64,000 nucleotides of DNA from Nicotiana tabacum (GCF_000715075.1 NC_134094.1:79336120-79400119), one strand, 5' to 3'; shown: positions 23,959 to 36,063, counted from the stretch's first letter. The notes: generated by a model from the letters alone, not told the origin. Numbers and translations: made by a program.

Positions 23959-24959
23959 AAGAATAACTGTGTTTAATTTGTGGTGCTTATCATTTGATGA
24001 TCCTTTAGAATAATACAATCGATAGTCAAATCCGTTCGAATATAAAACTGTAGGATAAAAGAGTTTCTTACAAATTTAATAAGAAAAAAGTACAATTATA
24101 CGTTACCAATTTCGGTTTTGGCGAGATAATCAATTCGTTATTAACCAACAACGTGGAGAAAGCTGCTTGGCCAACAAGTTTTGAGTTAAATAACTTGACA
24201 GTCCACAACGCAAAAGTTCTCAATTTCTTCTAGTTAAGTTCAAAGATAACGCAATTACGTTGTGATTATTTAGGGAAGAGGCATAATTATCCCTCAAACT
24301 TGTCTCTAAATGTCAATTATACACTTGTCTTTTGCGAGTGTGCAATAATACACTTGTAATAGAAAAAGAAAGTGAAAGAAAAATGAAAAATAAAAGATAA
24401 AATGGTCAAAAAACACGTGTCAAACTCGTATTATACCACATAATATAAATCTTGTCAACAGTAATTTCACTTTAAATAAGTACATAGGTAATCAGACTCC
24501 GCAAAATACAAGTGTATAACCAACATTTTCGTTTTAGTTCAGGAATATTTATGCCTTTACCTGTACTTATTAAAGGCAAAAATTATTTTTTTTCCTTCAA
24601 CTTAATTTGTGCAAAAAATCAAACTTCACGTTCATATTTAAGCTATAGTCAATGTCTTCCTCATATTTTAATTATGGTGTATTTTTGTTTTGTTATATTC
24701 CGTTCACCTGTTGCTTTGCCTCTAGTGTGCTCTTTATTAGTCGTTATGCTCTAATTGTGGCTAATTTGTTTAGCTCACTTATATTTGTTTGCGGACCTTT
24801 TTAGCATTCTTTATAGTAATTAGTCTCACATACCTTGCTGCTACTATCATTCCTAGTTCATTAGTCGTATTCTTACTTCTGTGCCTTTTAGTTTCGGACT
24901 GTTTGCACTATTTTTTAGCTAGCCGCTACTTCTGTGGTAATTCCTGCTTAGTGTGTATT
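23959..24959. other. Spacer, possibly including the LINE 5' UTR
   Basis: No gene seen. The last 400 bases change composition and run straight into the LINE coding remnant, so they may be its 5' UTR; the true 5' end is not visible. Confidence 0.35.
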
Positions 24960-26290
24960 AGGTTATAGTGGTTGTATTGAACGATGGCAGGGTAAGGTCA
25001 TGTCCTTGGGAGAGGGAGTGTCCTTAGGGGATAGGGGCAAAAGGGATAAGGGTGATAAGGATGGCTCTAGGTTGAGAGTTTGGTCTTGGAACATAGGAAC
25101 TTTGACGGGAAAGTCTGTAGAGTTAGCGAAAATTCTCCATAAGAGGAAGATCAATATAGCTTGTCTCTAGGAGACTAGATGGATGGGAGATAAGGAACAG
25201 GATGTAGACGGATTTAAGCTTTGGTACTTTGGACATGTGGGGGCAAGAATGGGGTAGGTATTTTGGTTGATAGGGATCTTCGGGAGCTAGTGATGGAGGT
25301 TAGGAAGGTGAACAACAGGATGATGGGCATTAAGGTAGTTGTTGGGATTTTTACTTTAAACGTGATTCGTGCATACGCACCTCAAGTGGGCTTGGACGAG
25401 GAGGTCAAAAGGCATTTCTGAGAAGATTTGGATGAGGTTGTGCGTCGTATTCCACACACTGAGAAGCTTTTCATATAAGGAAATTTTAATGGCCACATTG
25501 GGGCGTCGTCTGGGGGCTCCGATGACGCGCATGGCGGCTTCGGTTTTAGAGTTAGAAACGGAGGGTACTTCACTGTTGGATTTTGCTAAGGCTTTTGATT
25601 TGGTGATAGCTAACTCTAGTCTTCTAGAAAAGGAGGAGCACCTAGTCACCTTTCAGAATTCGGTAGCCGGGACCTAGATTGATTACCTACTCTTCAGGAA
25701 GTCTGATAAAGGTCTGTGTGTGGACTGCAAGGTCATCCTGAGTGAGAACCTTACGACTCAGAATAGGCTTCTGGTCATGGACTTGGAGATCATGAGGAAG
25801 CATAAGAAGAGGGTTAGGATCAAGTGGAGAACTTTGACTAAAGACAGATCACAGGAGTTAGGGGATAGGTTAATAGATATGGGAGCATGACGGAGTAGCG
25901 GAGACGCGAGTGGTATGTGGACCGCGACTACGAATTACATTAGGGAGGCTGCTAGAGAGGTATTAGGGGTCTTGAAAGGCTCCTCTGGTGGCCGCAAAGG
26001 GGATTGGTGGTGGAGTATTGAGGTTCAAGGCAAAGTAGAAGCCAAGAAAGCAGCATATCCGAAGCTTCTAGAGAGCATGGGTGAGGAGGTGAAGAAAACG
26101 AATAGGAGCGGTATAAGATGGCTAAGAAGGAAGCAAAGTTAGTAGTTACTGCGGCCAAGACGACCATGTTTGAACGCTTATATGAAGAACTTAGAGGCAA
26201 AGGAGGGGATAAGAAGTTGTACAAGCTAGCCAAGGTGCAAGAAAGGAAGGCCTGTGACCTGGACAAATGAAGTGCATCAAGGAGGAGGAG
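24960..26290 (+). mobile_element. RTE-type LINE, 5' part (endonuclease region), 3'-truncated
   Basis: Degenerate plus-strand frames encode an AP-like endonuclease: VWSWNIGTLTGKSVELAKIL, LQETRWMGDKEQDV, GVGILVDRDLRELV, VIRAYAPQVGLDEEVKRHF and GNFNGHIG (where the family has GDFNGHIG). A region leading toward RT follows ([30 protein letters not shown]). It is interrupted by stops and frame changes and ends at about 26290 before the RT domain, where an oppositely oriented Copia fragment begins. Having a 5' part but no 3' end is the reverse of normal LINE truncation and implies a later break. Confidence 0.88.
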
Positions 26291-26299
26291 GGTTAGGTG

Positions 26300-26848
26300 A
26301 CTTAGAACACTTAGAGAGTCGTTAAGACTTTACTGACCAATTCTTCAGAAGTGAACACTTTTTCCAATGACTTTAATTCATTTGTGATAATAGCAAATCT
26401 GGTAATCATCTCCTGAATGAGCTCAGAATCTTTCATCGAGAATAGCTTATAATTTTTCATCAGCATTTTAATTCTTGATCTCTTTACCTGATTTGTCCCT
26501 TCATGAGAAATTTGAAGAGCATCCTAATTTTTTTTTAGCATTTGAGCAGGCAGACATCCTACTGTATTCATCAGGACCAAGGCCACAAATAAGAATTTTC
26601 TTGGCCTTGGCATTCTTTTCCATCGTCCTGAAGTCTGGTATTTAGAGGAATCTTTGCTACATTCTCGCTTCGTCTATTTTGTTTGGTGGGAAAAAGAGGT
26701 CCTCAGTTGACTATGGTCCATAGTTCGTAATCTTTTATTGATAGAAAGTCCTTCATTTTTGCCTTCTGCCAGCGGTAGTATTTCCCATTAAACATAGGTG
26801 GCCTTGTAGTTGACTACCCTTCGTTAATTTCGGGTGTAGCACTCATTT
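26300..26848 (-). pseudogene. Copia gag fragment (UBN2 type)
   Basis: The minus strand reads from MSATPEINEG through STTRPPMFNGKYYRWQKAK and YELWTIVN, then KKILICGLGPDEYSRMSA, LQISHEGTNQVKRSR and FSMKDSELIQEMITRFAIIT. This is a plant Copia gag, interrupted by stops and frame changes. It is cut at about 26300 where it meets the LINE. It belongs to the LTR starting at 26950. Confidence 0.85.
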
Positions 26849-26930
26849 TCAGTATTTCTCGAGGTGTTAAACCACATTTAGGAGAGCACTCATTTTCAGT
26901 ATTTCTCGAGGTGTTAATTACATTTAGGAG
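26843..26930 (-). repeat. Tandem duplication at the Copia gag start
   Basis: About 46 bp (core GCACTCATTTTCAGTATTTC plus TCGAGGTGTTAA) occurs twice head to tail, so the ATGAGTGCT start context is present in two copies upstream of gag. Confidence 0.85.
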
Positions 26931-26935
26931 ATACA

Positions 26936-26947
26936 GCTCGGATACCA
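26936..26947 (-). other. Primer binding site (initiator Met tRNA, one mismatch)
   Basis: Minus-strand TGGTATCCGAGC differs from TGGTATCAGAGC by one base and lies two bases inside the LTR edge at 26950. Confidence 0.8.
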
Positions 26948-27295
26948 ATTGATAATTTAAGTGCCTCCCAGAATTACCTAAAGACCTTGGTTCTTTACCT
27001 AGTTTTGTATGTGTGGTATGTAAAGTGCAGATAAGTAAAGAACACACAATTTAACGTGAAAAATCACTTGGCTCAAAAAGTGCAAAAATCACAACCTACC
27101 ACGTAGCATTTAACTACAACTTCATTAGAACAAATGAGCCAAATATACGAATTAAGACTTCTATAACCTAGTACAACTCCAAACAACAACTACTTCACTT
27201 ATTGTATGATTGTTACAAGTTGCTCCAACTTACAAAAGACAATAGATGACTCAAGTAGTATTGTTTTCAAAGAACTAAAATTACAACTCAATTAC

Positions 27296-30200
27296 TATAA
27301 CTACCCGGCCGGTCATTTTGAGTATTACAACCTCGTTTTTTCATTTACTTCTCAAATTATACTTTACAATTATTGTGTGAATTGTCGGGGTAATTGGTTC
27401 GGGTACCGTGAGGTTTTGGAATGAATTGGAATACTTAGTTTCAAGGTTTAAAGCTTAAGTTAAAATAGTGAACGGATGTCGACTTATATGTAAATAATCC
27501 CGGAATAGAGTTTTGATGATTTCAATAGCTCCGTATGGTGATTTTGGACTTAGGAGCGTGTCTGAAAAATTATTTGGAGGTCCGTAGTGAAATTAGGTTT
27601 GAATTGCCGAAAGTAGAATCTTGGGAAGTTTGACGGAGGGGGTTGACTTTTTGATATTGAGGTCGGAATCTGATTCTAGAAATTGGAATAGGTCCATAAT
27701 GTGAAATGTGACTTGTGTGAAAATTTTGAATTCATTCCGGATTGATTTGATGTATTTCGGCACAAGATGTAGAATTTGAAAGTTCAAAGTTCAATGATTT
27801 TGAATTGAGGTGTAATTCATCTTTTTGATGTTATTAGGTGTGATTTGAGACCTTGAATATGTCCGTATTATGTTATGAGACTTGTTGGTATAATTGGTTG
27901 AGGTCCCGGGAGCCTCGGGTGAGTTTCAGATGGTTAACGGATCAAATTCGGACTTAAGGAAATACTGGAACTGCTGCCTAGTGGTGTAATCGCACATGCG
28001 AAGATTTTTCTCGCATGTGCGTGAAATAAGCCGCAGAAGTGGCCAAGAGTGGGACTGGGCAGTGCTCGCAGGTATGAGGAATTTGCCACATCTGCGGGGC
28101 CGCAAGTGCGAAGGTGTTGCTCAGATGTGGACTGGGGCTGGCCTGGGGCGAACGAAGGTGCGAAGGGTTTGCGCATCTGCAAGCCCGCAGATACGAGAAG
28201 AGCGCCGCAGATGTGAGGTTTGGAAGGTTGGCATTGTCTGCAGGCGCACAATTTGTTCCGCAAATACGGATGCGCAGGTGCGAGCCCAGGCAGCGCAGGT
28301 GCGTAAATGCCTGGGTAGTGTTTAAAACGAGGGTTCCGAGATTGTTTTCTCATTTTGGACATTTTGGAGCTCGGTTTGGGCGATTTTGAAGAGCAAATTT
28401 TCCACACAACTTGGGATAAATATTCTTAACTCCCTTGTGATTATATTTCATGAATTAATCTTCACTTTTGGTGTAAGATTATTGAATCTTCAAGAGAAAT
28501 AGAAGAAAATTTTTATAATGTCACAAAATGAATTTTTCAGGTTTGAATACCGATTTGGAGTCGGATTTGAGTGAAATTAGTATGGTTGAACTTGTAATTG
28601 GATGGGTTGTCTTATTTTGTGAGTTTCGTCGGATTTCGAGATGTGGGCCCTACGGGTAATTTTTGGGGCGTAATTTCAGATTTTATGGAAAATATTAGCA
28701 TTTTGATATGGAATTAATTCTTATAAATTGTGTGGATTGAGTCAAATTAATTGTGGTAGATTCGAACCATTCAGGAATTGATATGCGTATAATGGAATTT
28801 CTGGAGCATTGTTTAGCTTGCTCGACATTGGATTTGGCTTGTTCGAAGTAAATAACTCTTCTAATCTTGGAATTGAGGGTATGAACCCTGAATATATGTA
28901 TTTCGTGAATTGTTGGGAGGTGACGCACATGCTAGGTTATGGGCGTGCACTATAGAAATTGTGACATAATTATTTCTGTAGAATTTTATAGTTAAATAAT
29001 CTTGGCATTTTCCATGCGGTTTTATGTGTTAAAGAAATTGAGCTGAAAAGCATATTAAAAATCATGTTAAGGCGATGTGCCAGTATTATTGGGACCTACA
29101 GAGGTCATATTACTGTGAATTATTATGTTAAATTGAAAATTCATACTCAGTCATATTTATTTCATTGCATATCATATCTCATTTTCTGTTGTTATTTATT
29201 GATACATCATATCATCATTTTTGGGCTATTTTTCATGACATTGTGAGCCCGAGAGACTGGAGAGATTGATGATTGAGTGAGGCCGAGGGCCTGATTGTGA
29301 GGATGAGTGTGGATCGGGGCTGCTCCCCTGCAACCTACTTTATTATTATAGCACGTGAGTTGTCCGTGCAGCACGTGAGTTGTCCGTGCAGATTATAGCG
29401 CTTGGGCTGAAGGAGCCCCTCCGGAGTTTATACACACCCTTAGTGAGCGCAGGTACTTACTGAGTACGAGTGCCGAGTGCTGAGTGACTGGGAGGCATGA
29501 GTGATTGTGAGGTATGCTCGAGTGACAAGAGTGATTGTGAGATATGCCCGAGTAGCAAGAGTGATTGTGAGGTATTCCCGAGTGGCACGAGTGACTGTGA
29601 AGTTTGCCCGAGAGGCTATATATGAGTGATGTTCTGCCCGAGGGGCTGTTTATGAATTTTATCACTGAGTTGCATCGCATTGGCATGCACACATGACATA
29701 CAGGCATATAGATGTATTTTTTCTCATGCTGTACAACATCACATCATTCATGATTTCTCACACATTTTGACAGATGGGCATAGTGATGCATTTGTTTTAC
29801 ACGAGTTATCCGGAAGAAAAATACAATATATTATTTATTATTGAAAAGATTTTTGGAGAAATTTATTGTTTTCAAACTATTCATATTATTTAAAACTTTG
29901 GCAAACGATTTGGGTTTTCACTGATGTATTTAAAAGAAATAACTACTATTTTTGAAATCATTATTTGGATGAGTATTTTATCTATGAGTTACTTCTGGTA
30001 TTATTTACTTTATGTTATTATGGATTGTTGTGGACTATTGGTTTTGGACCCGACCTTGGTGGAAGCTCGTCACTACTTTCAACCTACGACTAGGTTTGTT
30101 ACTTACTCAGTACATGTGGTCGGTTATACTGATACTACACTTCTTCACATTGCGTATAGATGTTGGCTATTGTTGTTGCTGTGCTCGATGGTTGCGGGAT

Positions 30201-30498
30201 TTGAAGATGTATCTGCATTCCTGTTGTAGCTGCCTCTTGTTCAGGATAGCCTTAGATTTATAAAAACTCTGTTTATGTATTATTCAAACAAACTATGTAT
30301 TTATTTTATTTCCGCTTTATATACTCTATTCTTAGAAACTCATGATTTGTACTACCAGTTCTTGGGGGATGTATAAGATTAAGATCTTTATTCGCTTAAA
30401 TTATTTTAATAATTATTATTGGAATTGGATAGTTGGTAATTGGCTTACCTAACGGGTTGGGTTAGCCATTACGACTAGTTGGATTTTGGGTCGTGACA
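27296..30498 (+). repeat. 3.2-kb gypsy-type solo LTR
   Basis: Starts TATAACTACCCGGCCGGTCA (TG decayed to TA) and ends TTTTGGGTCGTGACA, flanked by a perfect 5-bp duplication ATTAC at 27291-27295 and 30499-30503. The end motifs are those of the gypsy LTRs at 43178-55732. The GC-rich stretch 27990-28320 (CGCAGGTGCG-like words) has a counterpart in those LTRs. No internal region, so a solo LTR. ORFs inside it are incidental. Confidence 0.9.
29499..29618 (+). repeat. 30-bp tandem repeat, four copies
   Basis: Units beginning GAGTGATTGTGAGG start at 29499, 29529, 29559 and 29589 within the solo LTR. The copies diverge from each other, so this is an old array. Confidence 0.9.
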
Positions 30499-30593
30499 AT
30501 TACCTAATACACATGAACTTGACTGACTCATTCGCATTGATAACCACAGAGAACAAACTCCTTCAGTTTGTTCTTCGATTTTGAACAGACTAA

Positions 30594-30934
30594 TAGCCTG
30601 TTTGGCCAAGCTTCTTTCTTGACCAAAATTGCTTTTTTGCCAAAATTAAGGTGTTTGGACAAGCTTTTAGAAGAAAAAAATGCTTTTGAGTAGAAGTAGA
30701 AGCAGTTTTGGAGAAGCAGAAAAAGTACATTTTTTCCAAAATCACTTTTGAGAAAAATACACTTAGAAGCAATTTCTAAAGGCTTGGCCATACACTAATT
30801 GTTGCTTAAAAGTGATTTTTAAATTAATTAGCCAATACAAACTACTTCTCACCAAAAGTGCTTTTTCAAAAAGCACTTTTGAAAAACGCACTTCTCAAAA
30901 TAAGCTGATTTTTCCAGCTTGGCCAAACATGCTA
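30594..30934. mobile_element. Tourist-like (PIF/Harbinger) MITE
   Basis: Ends TAGCCTGTTTGGCCAAGCT and AGCTTGGCCAAACATGCTA are inverted with one mismatch, flanked by TAA on both sides (30591-30593 and 30935-30937). 341 bp, no coding capacity, rich in AAAAGCACTTTT words. It sits inside the split Copia LTR. Confidence 0.85.
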
Positions 30935-30999
30935 TAAGTCACATTCCTTTGAGATGAGTTGCTGATGAAAGAAGTCTTCCTTTTCTCTCAAAATGCTCG

Positions 31000-31690
31000 T
31001 CAAAGGAATAATTTGACTGCCGCCCTGGAGTCAAATTACTAATAATATTAGTAGTTATCTAACAAGTCGAAAAATCTATCCCCTACTAGTAAATATTATC
31101 TATATGGATCTTTTTCTTTCATTGTAGTTTATCTTTAGCTAAATCTATATTAATTCTAAGGATTTGTAGATTATTTTTGAGGTAACTTCCTTTCATGTGA
31201 TTTTATGTCTGCCTCGTCCCTTTATACTATTTTTATTATATTCAACATAACTTCACTTCTATGGACATACACATATGTAGGTTGACACAAAACATGACCA
31301 AATTACCTCAAGCGATATTCTCTCATCTTATCCTCAATGCATGCTACTTACACATCTTATCCTCTGCATCTCTACAACACTCACATTGTGGGTATGTTGG
31401 ATTTTATCAGCCTAACATTCACTACTATATAATATTAGCGCTCTTATAATGAACTTACCTTTCACTTTGGTACGCATCTTTCTATCACATATATCACTTC
31501 TCCATTTTAACCATCAGATTTTAATCTTATAAGTAACATCTTCATCTATTATTCCATTCTCTTGAAACAATGAGTCTAATTACATACCTAAGTATTTTGT
31601 ATTTTTTATACCGCATCACGATCTAGTCTCACCTTAACATAAAGTTTTTTAGGACCCCTTTGTCCATAAAAACTTTTTTCTTCTTTTGGA
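31000..31690. other. Spacer, nothing firm
   Basis: AT-rich; the first part may still be Copia LTR. No gene seen. Confidence 0.4.
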
Positions 31691-31694
31691 TTTT

Positions 31695-31890
31695 TTTTTT
31701 TTTAAAAATGTGTTTGTCCATGAAATCTTGCAAGTTCTTGGAAATGTTTTGAAAATGAGTTTCTCAAAAATCAAAAAGTGGTTTTGACCAATTTTTCAAA
31801 ATTTTCAAAAAAATAATTTCCCCACTCACAAAATTACAACATTTTTTCAAGTGAAATGCATGTCCAAACATAATTTCAAATTCCAGATAT
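31695..31890. mobile_element. Small MITE with GTTTGKMCATG ends
   Basis: Left GTGTTTGTCCATGAAATCTTG and right CAAGTGAAATGCATGTCCAAAC are imperfect inverted repeats around an A/T-rich core with AAAATTTTCAAAAA words. No target duplication was resolved, so the superfamily is open. Confidence 0.55.
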
Positions 31891-32024
31891 CATTTTTCAA
31901 CTTAACTCTAATTTTTATGTCCAATCCCTGCTTAAAATTCTAGAACCATCATTAAGTGCCGTTTGACCAATTTCACATGAAATATAGGATCTATGTTTGA
32001 CATTGATGTTTAGCACTGTATGTA

Positions 32025-32490
32025 ACATGGAATATTGGGGGAAATTCAAAAATAATCACATTTACAAGTGATAATTGAAAAATAGCCACACTTTCAAAAG
32101 TAATTAAATTTTAGCCACTATTCATATAAAGATAAATCTGAACGAAAACACTGTTCAAAATCCAGAAAATATTCCAGCATAATATACCGGAGTTCAAATT
32201 TTTTACATGTGAACTTCCAGCATAATATATTGGTCCAGCATAACATGCTGGAAGTTCATACACATGTGCTCCAATCTCCAGTATATTATGATGGAACTTC
32301 TCGTGTGCTGGAGTTCCAAATATACTGGAAGTTCATACACAGGTGCACCAATCTCCAGTATATTATGCTGGAACTTTTCGTCTTGCAGCAAAATAATGGT
32401 TATTTTTCAATAGCTTTGCAAACGCTGGCTATTTTTTAATTATCAGTCCAAAAATTGGCTAGCCAGTGTTATTTTTACTGGAATATTCGT
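32025..32490. mobile_element. Non-autonomous DNA element with CTCCAGTATATTATG repeats
   Basis: Left end near GGAATATTGGGGGAAATTCA and right end near AACACTGGCTAGCC-complement/ACTGGAATATTCG carry inverted TGGAATATT / AATATTCCA words and AAAAATAA blocks. The middle holds at least three versions of CTCCAGTATATTATGCTGGA, itself nearly palindromic, interleaved with GAAGTTCATACACATGTGC. No protein. Confidence 0.6.
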
Positions 32491-33443
32491 ATAAATGACG
32501 GGGCTAGCGAATGAGAACTTTAACTAATAATATCAAGTCACTAGATCCCGTTTGTGTGGTTATCAAGGAGAATACTAGATAGAAAAAATCCACTTAGGAA
32601 AAAGTATCCCATTTGTGTGGTTGTTAAGGAGTGAGAAATAGAAAATCGTGAAAAAGGCACTAATATGAGTCCAAGGTCTAAAATGTAGGAAAAGAGACAA
32701 AAATAATAGCTAAAAAATATATAAAATTTATATATTTTTTGTATATATATCTAAAATGTAAGTCCAAGGTCCATTACTAAAGTAAAAAATTGTGGAGGAT
32801 AAGATCACAAATAATTTGGGACCCTAAACCAGTCTTACATGCTTTTCTTTTTGCTTGTAACTGTTGTTATTTCATGCGCATTATTTGTATGTCTAAACGT
32901 ATTGAGTTGCAAGGCTGCAGCAATATTCCAAAATGCTATATATAATGATTCAACTTCGTAAATTGAGGGCGCACAAAACGACAATATTCGCCAGGGAGCA
33001 GAAAATGAGTTGCTCTAAAGTGAAAAAACCCAACTGAGTCACACAACATATTATTAGATGCACCAGTTCGGATAAGTTTTTTCTCACCACAGATGTCACT
33101 AAACTGAGAATAATAAATGAGAGATTGAAAAATAAAATTTTAGGCTTACTTTCCCGACTTTCTTAAACGAGAAAGGCAAGAGTTGCATTGACAGGAAACA
33201 GTAATTAACTTTTAGATGCCGAAGTAGATATAGAGACGTGATATGAAGGAGACTAGCAAAGTTTAAATATCGTATCTATCTATAAATTTTCTAAAATATG
33301 AAAACCAAACTTATATATCATTTCCAAGATGAGAAAAAGTTCTTTTCCAATTGTTTAATTCCTTGATAAGTCCTCCATATATAGTTTAATAGTTGATATA
33401 GTTGGTATAATATACCTGGGGAATTGGTCACAATGATAACAAT
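32491..33443. other. Spacer, nothing recognised
   Basis: AT-rich DNA with an imperfect short duplication (CCCGTTTGTGTGGTTATCAAGGAG near 32548 and CCCATTTGTGTGGTTGTTAAGGAG near 32608). No supported gene. Confidence 0.5.
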
Positions 33444-33452
33444 GTTAATACC

Positions 33453-34243
33453 AATATTTTAAAAAGACGTGGGCGTTACGTGAGACGTTTTGCATATGCC
33501 TCAGCGAGACGTAAGTCTTGAGGCACAGGGCGTAAGCTCCATTAGTATTTAATTTTTAATATTTTATAAAATAATATAATTGCAGTAAATATTTTTAAAT
33601 AGGTAAAATTGGATAAAAATTGAAGAAAGATATATATATATATATATATATATAGATGTGCTTCATCCCTACAAAAAATTAATCAAAATAATCCATTATA
33701 TGCTATTTACAAGTACTAGTAATTTGAGTTGAAAAAAATAAAGTTTTTTACATGGAGGAACAAAAGGATGACTAACATGCAATTTGAACTTTGAACTTGC
33801 TACTATGGAAGAGAATAGAGTTTTCTTTGTATTTACAAAAAATAAAATAAAATAGACTATTAATTACTTTTGGGAGATAGTAGCAGATTAGCGGACAAGA
33901 TAAAGAGTTGAAAAATACCATAAATTAGGGCTTCTAGAAATAAAAAAGTTTTTTGACTTTTAAATTTAATTTTTAAGTTCTTTTTAAAAACTTTTGAGTA
34001 ATTGCAAACCGGCTTTTGAGAATTTGGGTAGTATATTAAGGGCAAATTCAACAAGTTTTATTTTAATTTGAAAAGGTCTCTCGGACTTACTCTTCAATGC
34101 AAAAACGCACCTCAACATCTGGGCGTACACCCTGAATTGCTGGACGCACGCCCTTTGAGATTTTTCCCCCCCATCATCGCCATGGGACATTTTTGATGCG
34201 CCTCGCCTCAGGACTCGCACCAAAAACGCATTTTAAAACACTA
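33453..34243. mobile_element. Mutator-like non-autonomous element, 9-bp target duplication
   Basis: A perfect GTTAATACC occurs at 33444-33452 and 34244-34252. Between them, 791 bp has imperfect terminal inverted repeats (left AATATTTTAAAAAGACG, right complement TAGTGTTTTAAAATGCG). Both ends carry GAGGCG/CGCCTC-type words. A TA run lies at 33631-33654. The 9-bp duplication is characteristic of Mutator-like elements. No transposase. Confidence 0.85.
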
Positions 34244-34252
34244 GTTAATACC

Positions 34253-34628
34253 CTATAATTAGACAAAAATGAATGAAAAACAAACTCAAAAAATGATTCC
34301 AATAAGATAGAGTAATTTTAATGAAAAAATAGAATTATTTTAAGATTCTTTCCCCACTAGGATAATGGATTACCCAAAAGCAAGTAAAATGAAATTACCG
34401 CCGTTACCAAAGACAACAAAGAAATGGGAGAAATGTCAATTATGAAGAAGAGAAGTGGATAAACTAGAAAAAGAAGTAATGTGGAAGAAATAGAAAGGTG
34501 GGGTGGTTTGGGGACCCCATTGCACGCACTTACCAAACTAGGGGACGAGCAAAATTATTATTATAATTATAATTTAAAAGACAGACAGTCTCTTAGTATT
34601 ATTTGAATTTTGAGTAGGATGATAGTCA
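34253..34628. other. Spacer, nothing recognised
   Basis: AT-rich DNA between two DNA transposon remnants; no open frame. Confidence 0.5.
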
Positions 34629-34637
34629 TTTCACATA

Positions 34638-35707
34638 CGGCAAAGGTCCAAATATACCCATATATTTTCGAAAATGGTCTAAGAATATTCTTAGTTATAC
34701 TATTGATTTATTTATGCCCCTGCAATCATACTTTGGGTTCAAATAAACCCCTCATTTAAACAGAGGGACACATGTCATCGTTCTGTTAGTCAATTCTAAA
34801 TATATCCTAATTAATTAAAAAGATCTATTACCCATACCCGAAAAGTAATTTTCTAAAGCAACTTTTTTTTTTTGTAAAAACTTAAAAAAACTGAATTTTT
34901 TTTTACTAAAAACTGAAAAAAAGAAAATATTTTTTTTTTCAGTTTTTACAAAAAAAACTGCTTTAAAAAAAATTAAAAAATATTTTCTAAAACAATATTT
35001 TTGTAAAAACTGAAAAGCAATTTTTTAAAACAATATTTTTGTAAAAGCTGGAAAAACTGAATGTTTTTTTTTACTAAAAACTGAAAAAATCGAAAATATT
35101 TTTTTTCTAGTTTTTAGAAAAATATTGCTTTAAAATAAACTGAAAAATAATTTCTAAAGCAATATTTTTTGTAAAAACTAAAAAATAAAAACTGAAAAGC
35201 AATTTTCTAAAGCAATGTTTTTGTAAAAACTGAAAAAACAAATATTTTCTTTTTTTTTTCAGTTTTTAGTTAAATTTTTTTTAGTTTTTTCGAGTTTTTA
35301 ATTGTTTTAGAAAATTACTTTTTAATTTTTATTTTTCAGTTTTTACAAAAATATTATTTTAGAAAATATTTTTTCATCTTTTTTTAAAGTAGTTTTTTTG
35401 TAAAAACTGGAAAAAAAATATTTTTATTTTTTTCAGTTTTTAGTAAAAACTTTTTCAGTTTTTTCCAGTTTTTACAAAAAAAAATGCTTTAGAAAATTAC
35501 TTTTCGGGTATGAGTAATGTTTCTTTTTAATTACTTAGGAGATATTTAGAATTTGCCAACAGGACGATGACACGTGTCCCTCCGTTTAAATGAGGGGTAT
35601 ATTTGAACCCAAAGTATGACTGTAGGGGTATAGATAACCCAATAGTATAACAATGAATATTCTTAGATTATTTTCAAAAATAAAAGAATATATTTGGACC
35701 TTCGCGG
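34638..35707. mobile_element. Long-inverted-repeat (foldback/Mutator-like) element
   Basis: Left arm from CGGCAAAGGTCCAAATATA and right arm ending TATATTTGGACCTTCGCGG pair over about 230 bp each (for example AAAGTAATTTTCTAAAGCA against TGCTTTAGAAAATTACTTTT). Flanks TTTCACATA (34629-34637) and TTTCACCTA (35708-35716) match 8 of 9. The 600-bp middle is a mosaic of CTGAAAAA and TTTTTCAG blocks in both senses, so almost the whole 1070 bp could fold. Confidence 0.85.
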
Positions 35708-35716
35708 TTTCACCTA

Positions 35717-36063
35717 TCAATGCTGGTGGACCCTATCCTTTGGTCACTAGATTCAGTGAGTCGGTTACAGATAATAACTTAATTATCTATTTTAAAGGTA
35801 AATAATTTTTATTTCTTTCTAAATTAATACTACTGCTGAAAATTATGAAGAAAAAAATAGATAAGATGAAGGATTTTTTGTCGCCATTTCTCCTTTTGGT
35901 TCAAGAGTAGTCGCTAATAGTTTCCAAAATCTCCTACGTATATGTGTGTTACGCGTAAAGAAGAACGAGAAAGAATTGGAACTAACTCTCAATTCTTAAA
36001 TAAATAACACCAAACAAAAAGAAATGCTGGCACATTTTTTTCAAAAGAAAATCTTCCATTAAC
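35717..36063. other. Spacer, nothing recognised
   Basis: No gene or repeat identified. Confidence 0.5.

Larger units (their letters stand above)
26950..31000 (-). repeat. Copia 5' LTR split by a solo LTR and a MITE
   Basis: LTR sequence begins at 26950 (plus TGATAATTTAAG) and runs to 27295. It is interrupted by a 3203-bp solo LTR with duplication ATTAC, resumes at 30504, is interrupted again by a MITE at 30594-30934, and resumes. The outer end is not identified, so 31000 is approximate. No partner LTR was found in the window. Confidence 0.65.

Noticed and set aside
27934..28407. Overlapping ORFs on both strands in a GC-rich block
   Set aside because: The block is inside a solo LTR bounded by ATTAC duplications and has counterparts in other LTRs; the frames reflect high GC, not genes.
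29393..29707. His/Cys-rich repeat protein resembling a metal-binding peptide
   Set aside because: It is the antisense reading of a 30-bp tandem repeat inside the solo LTR.
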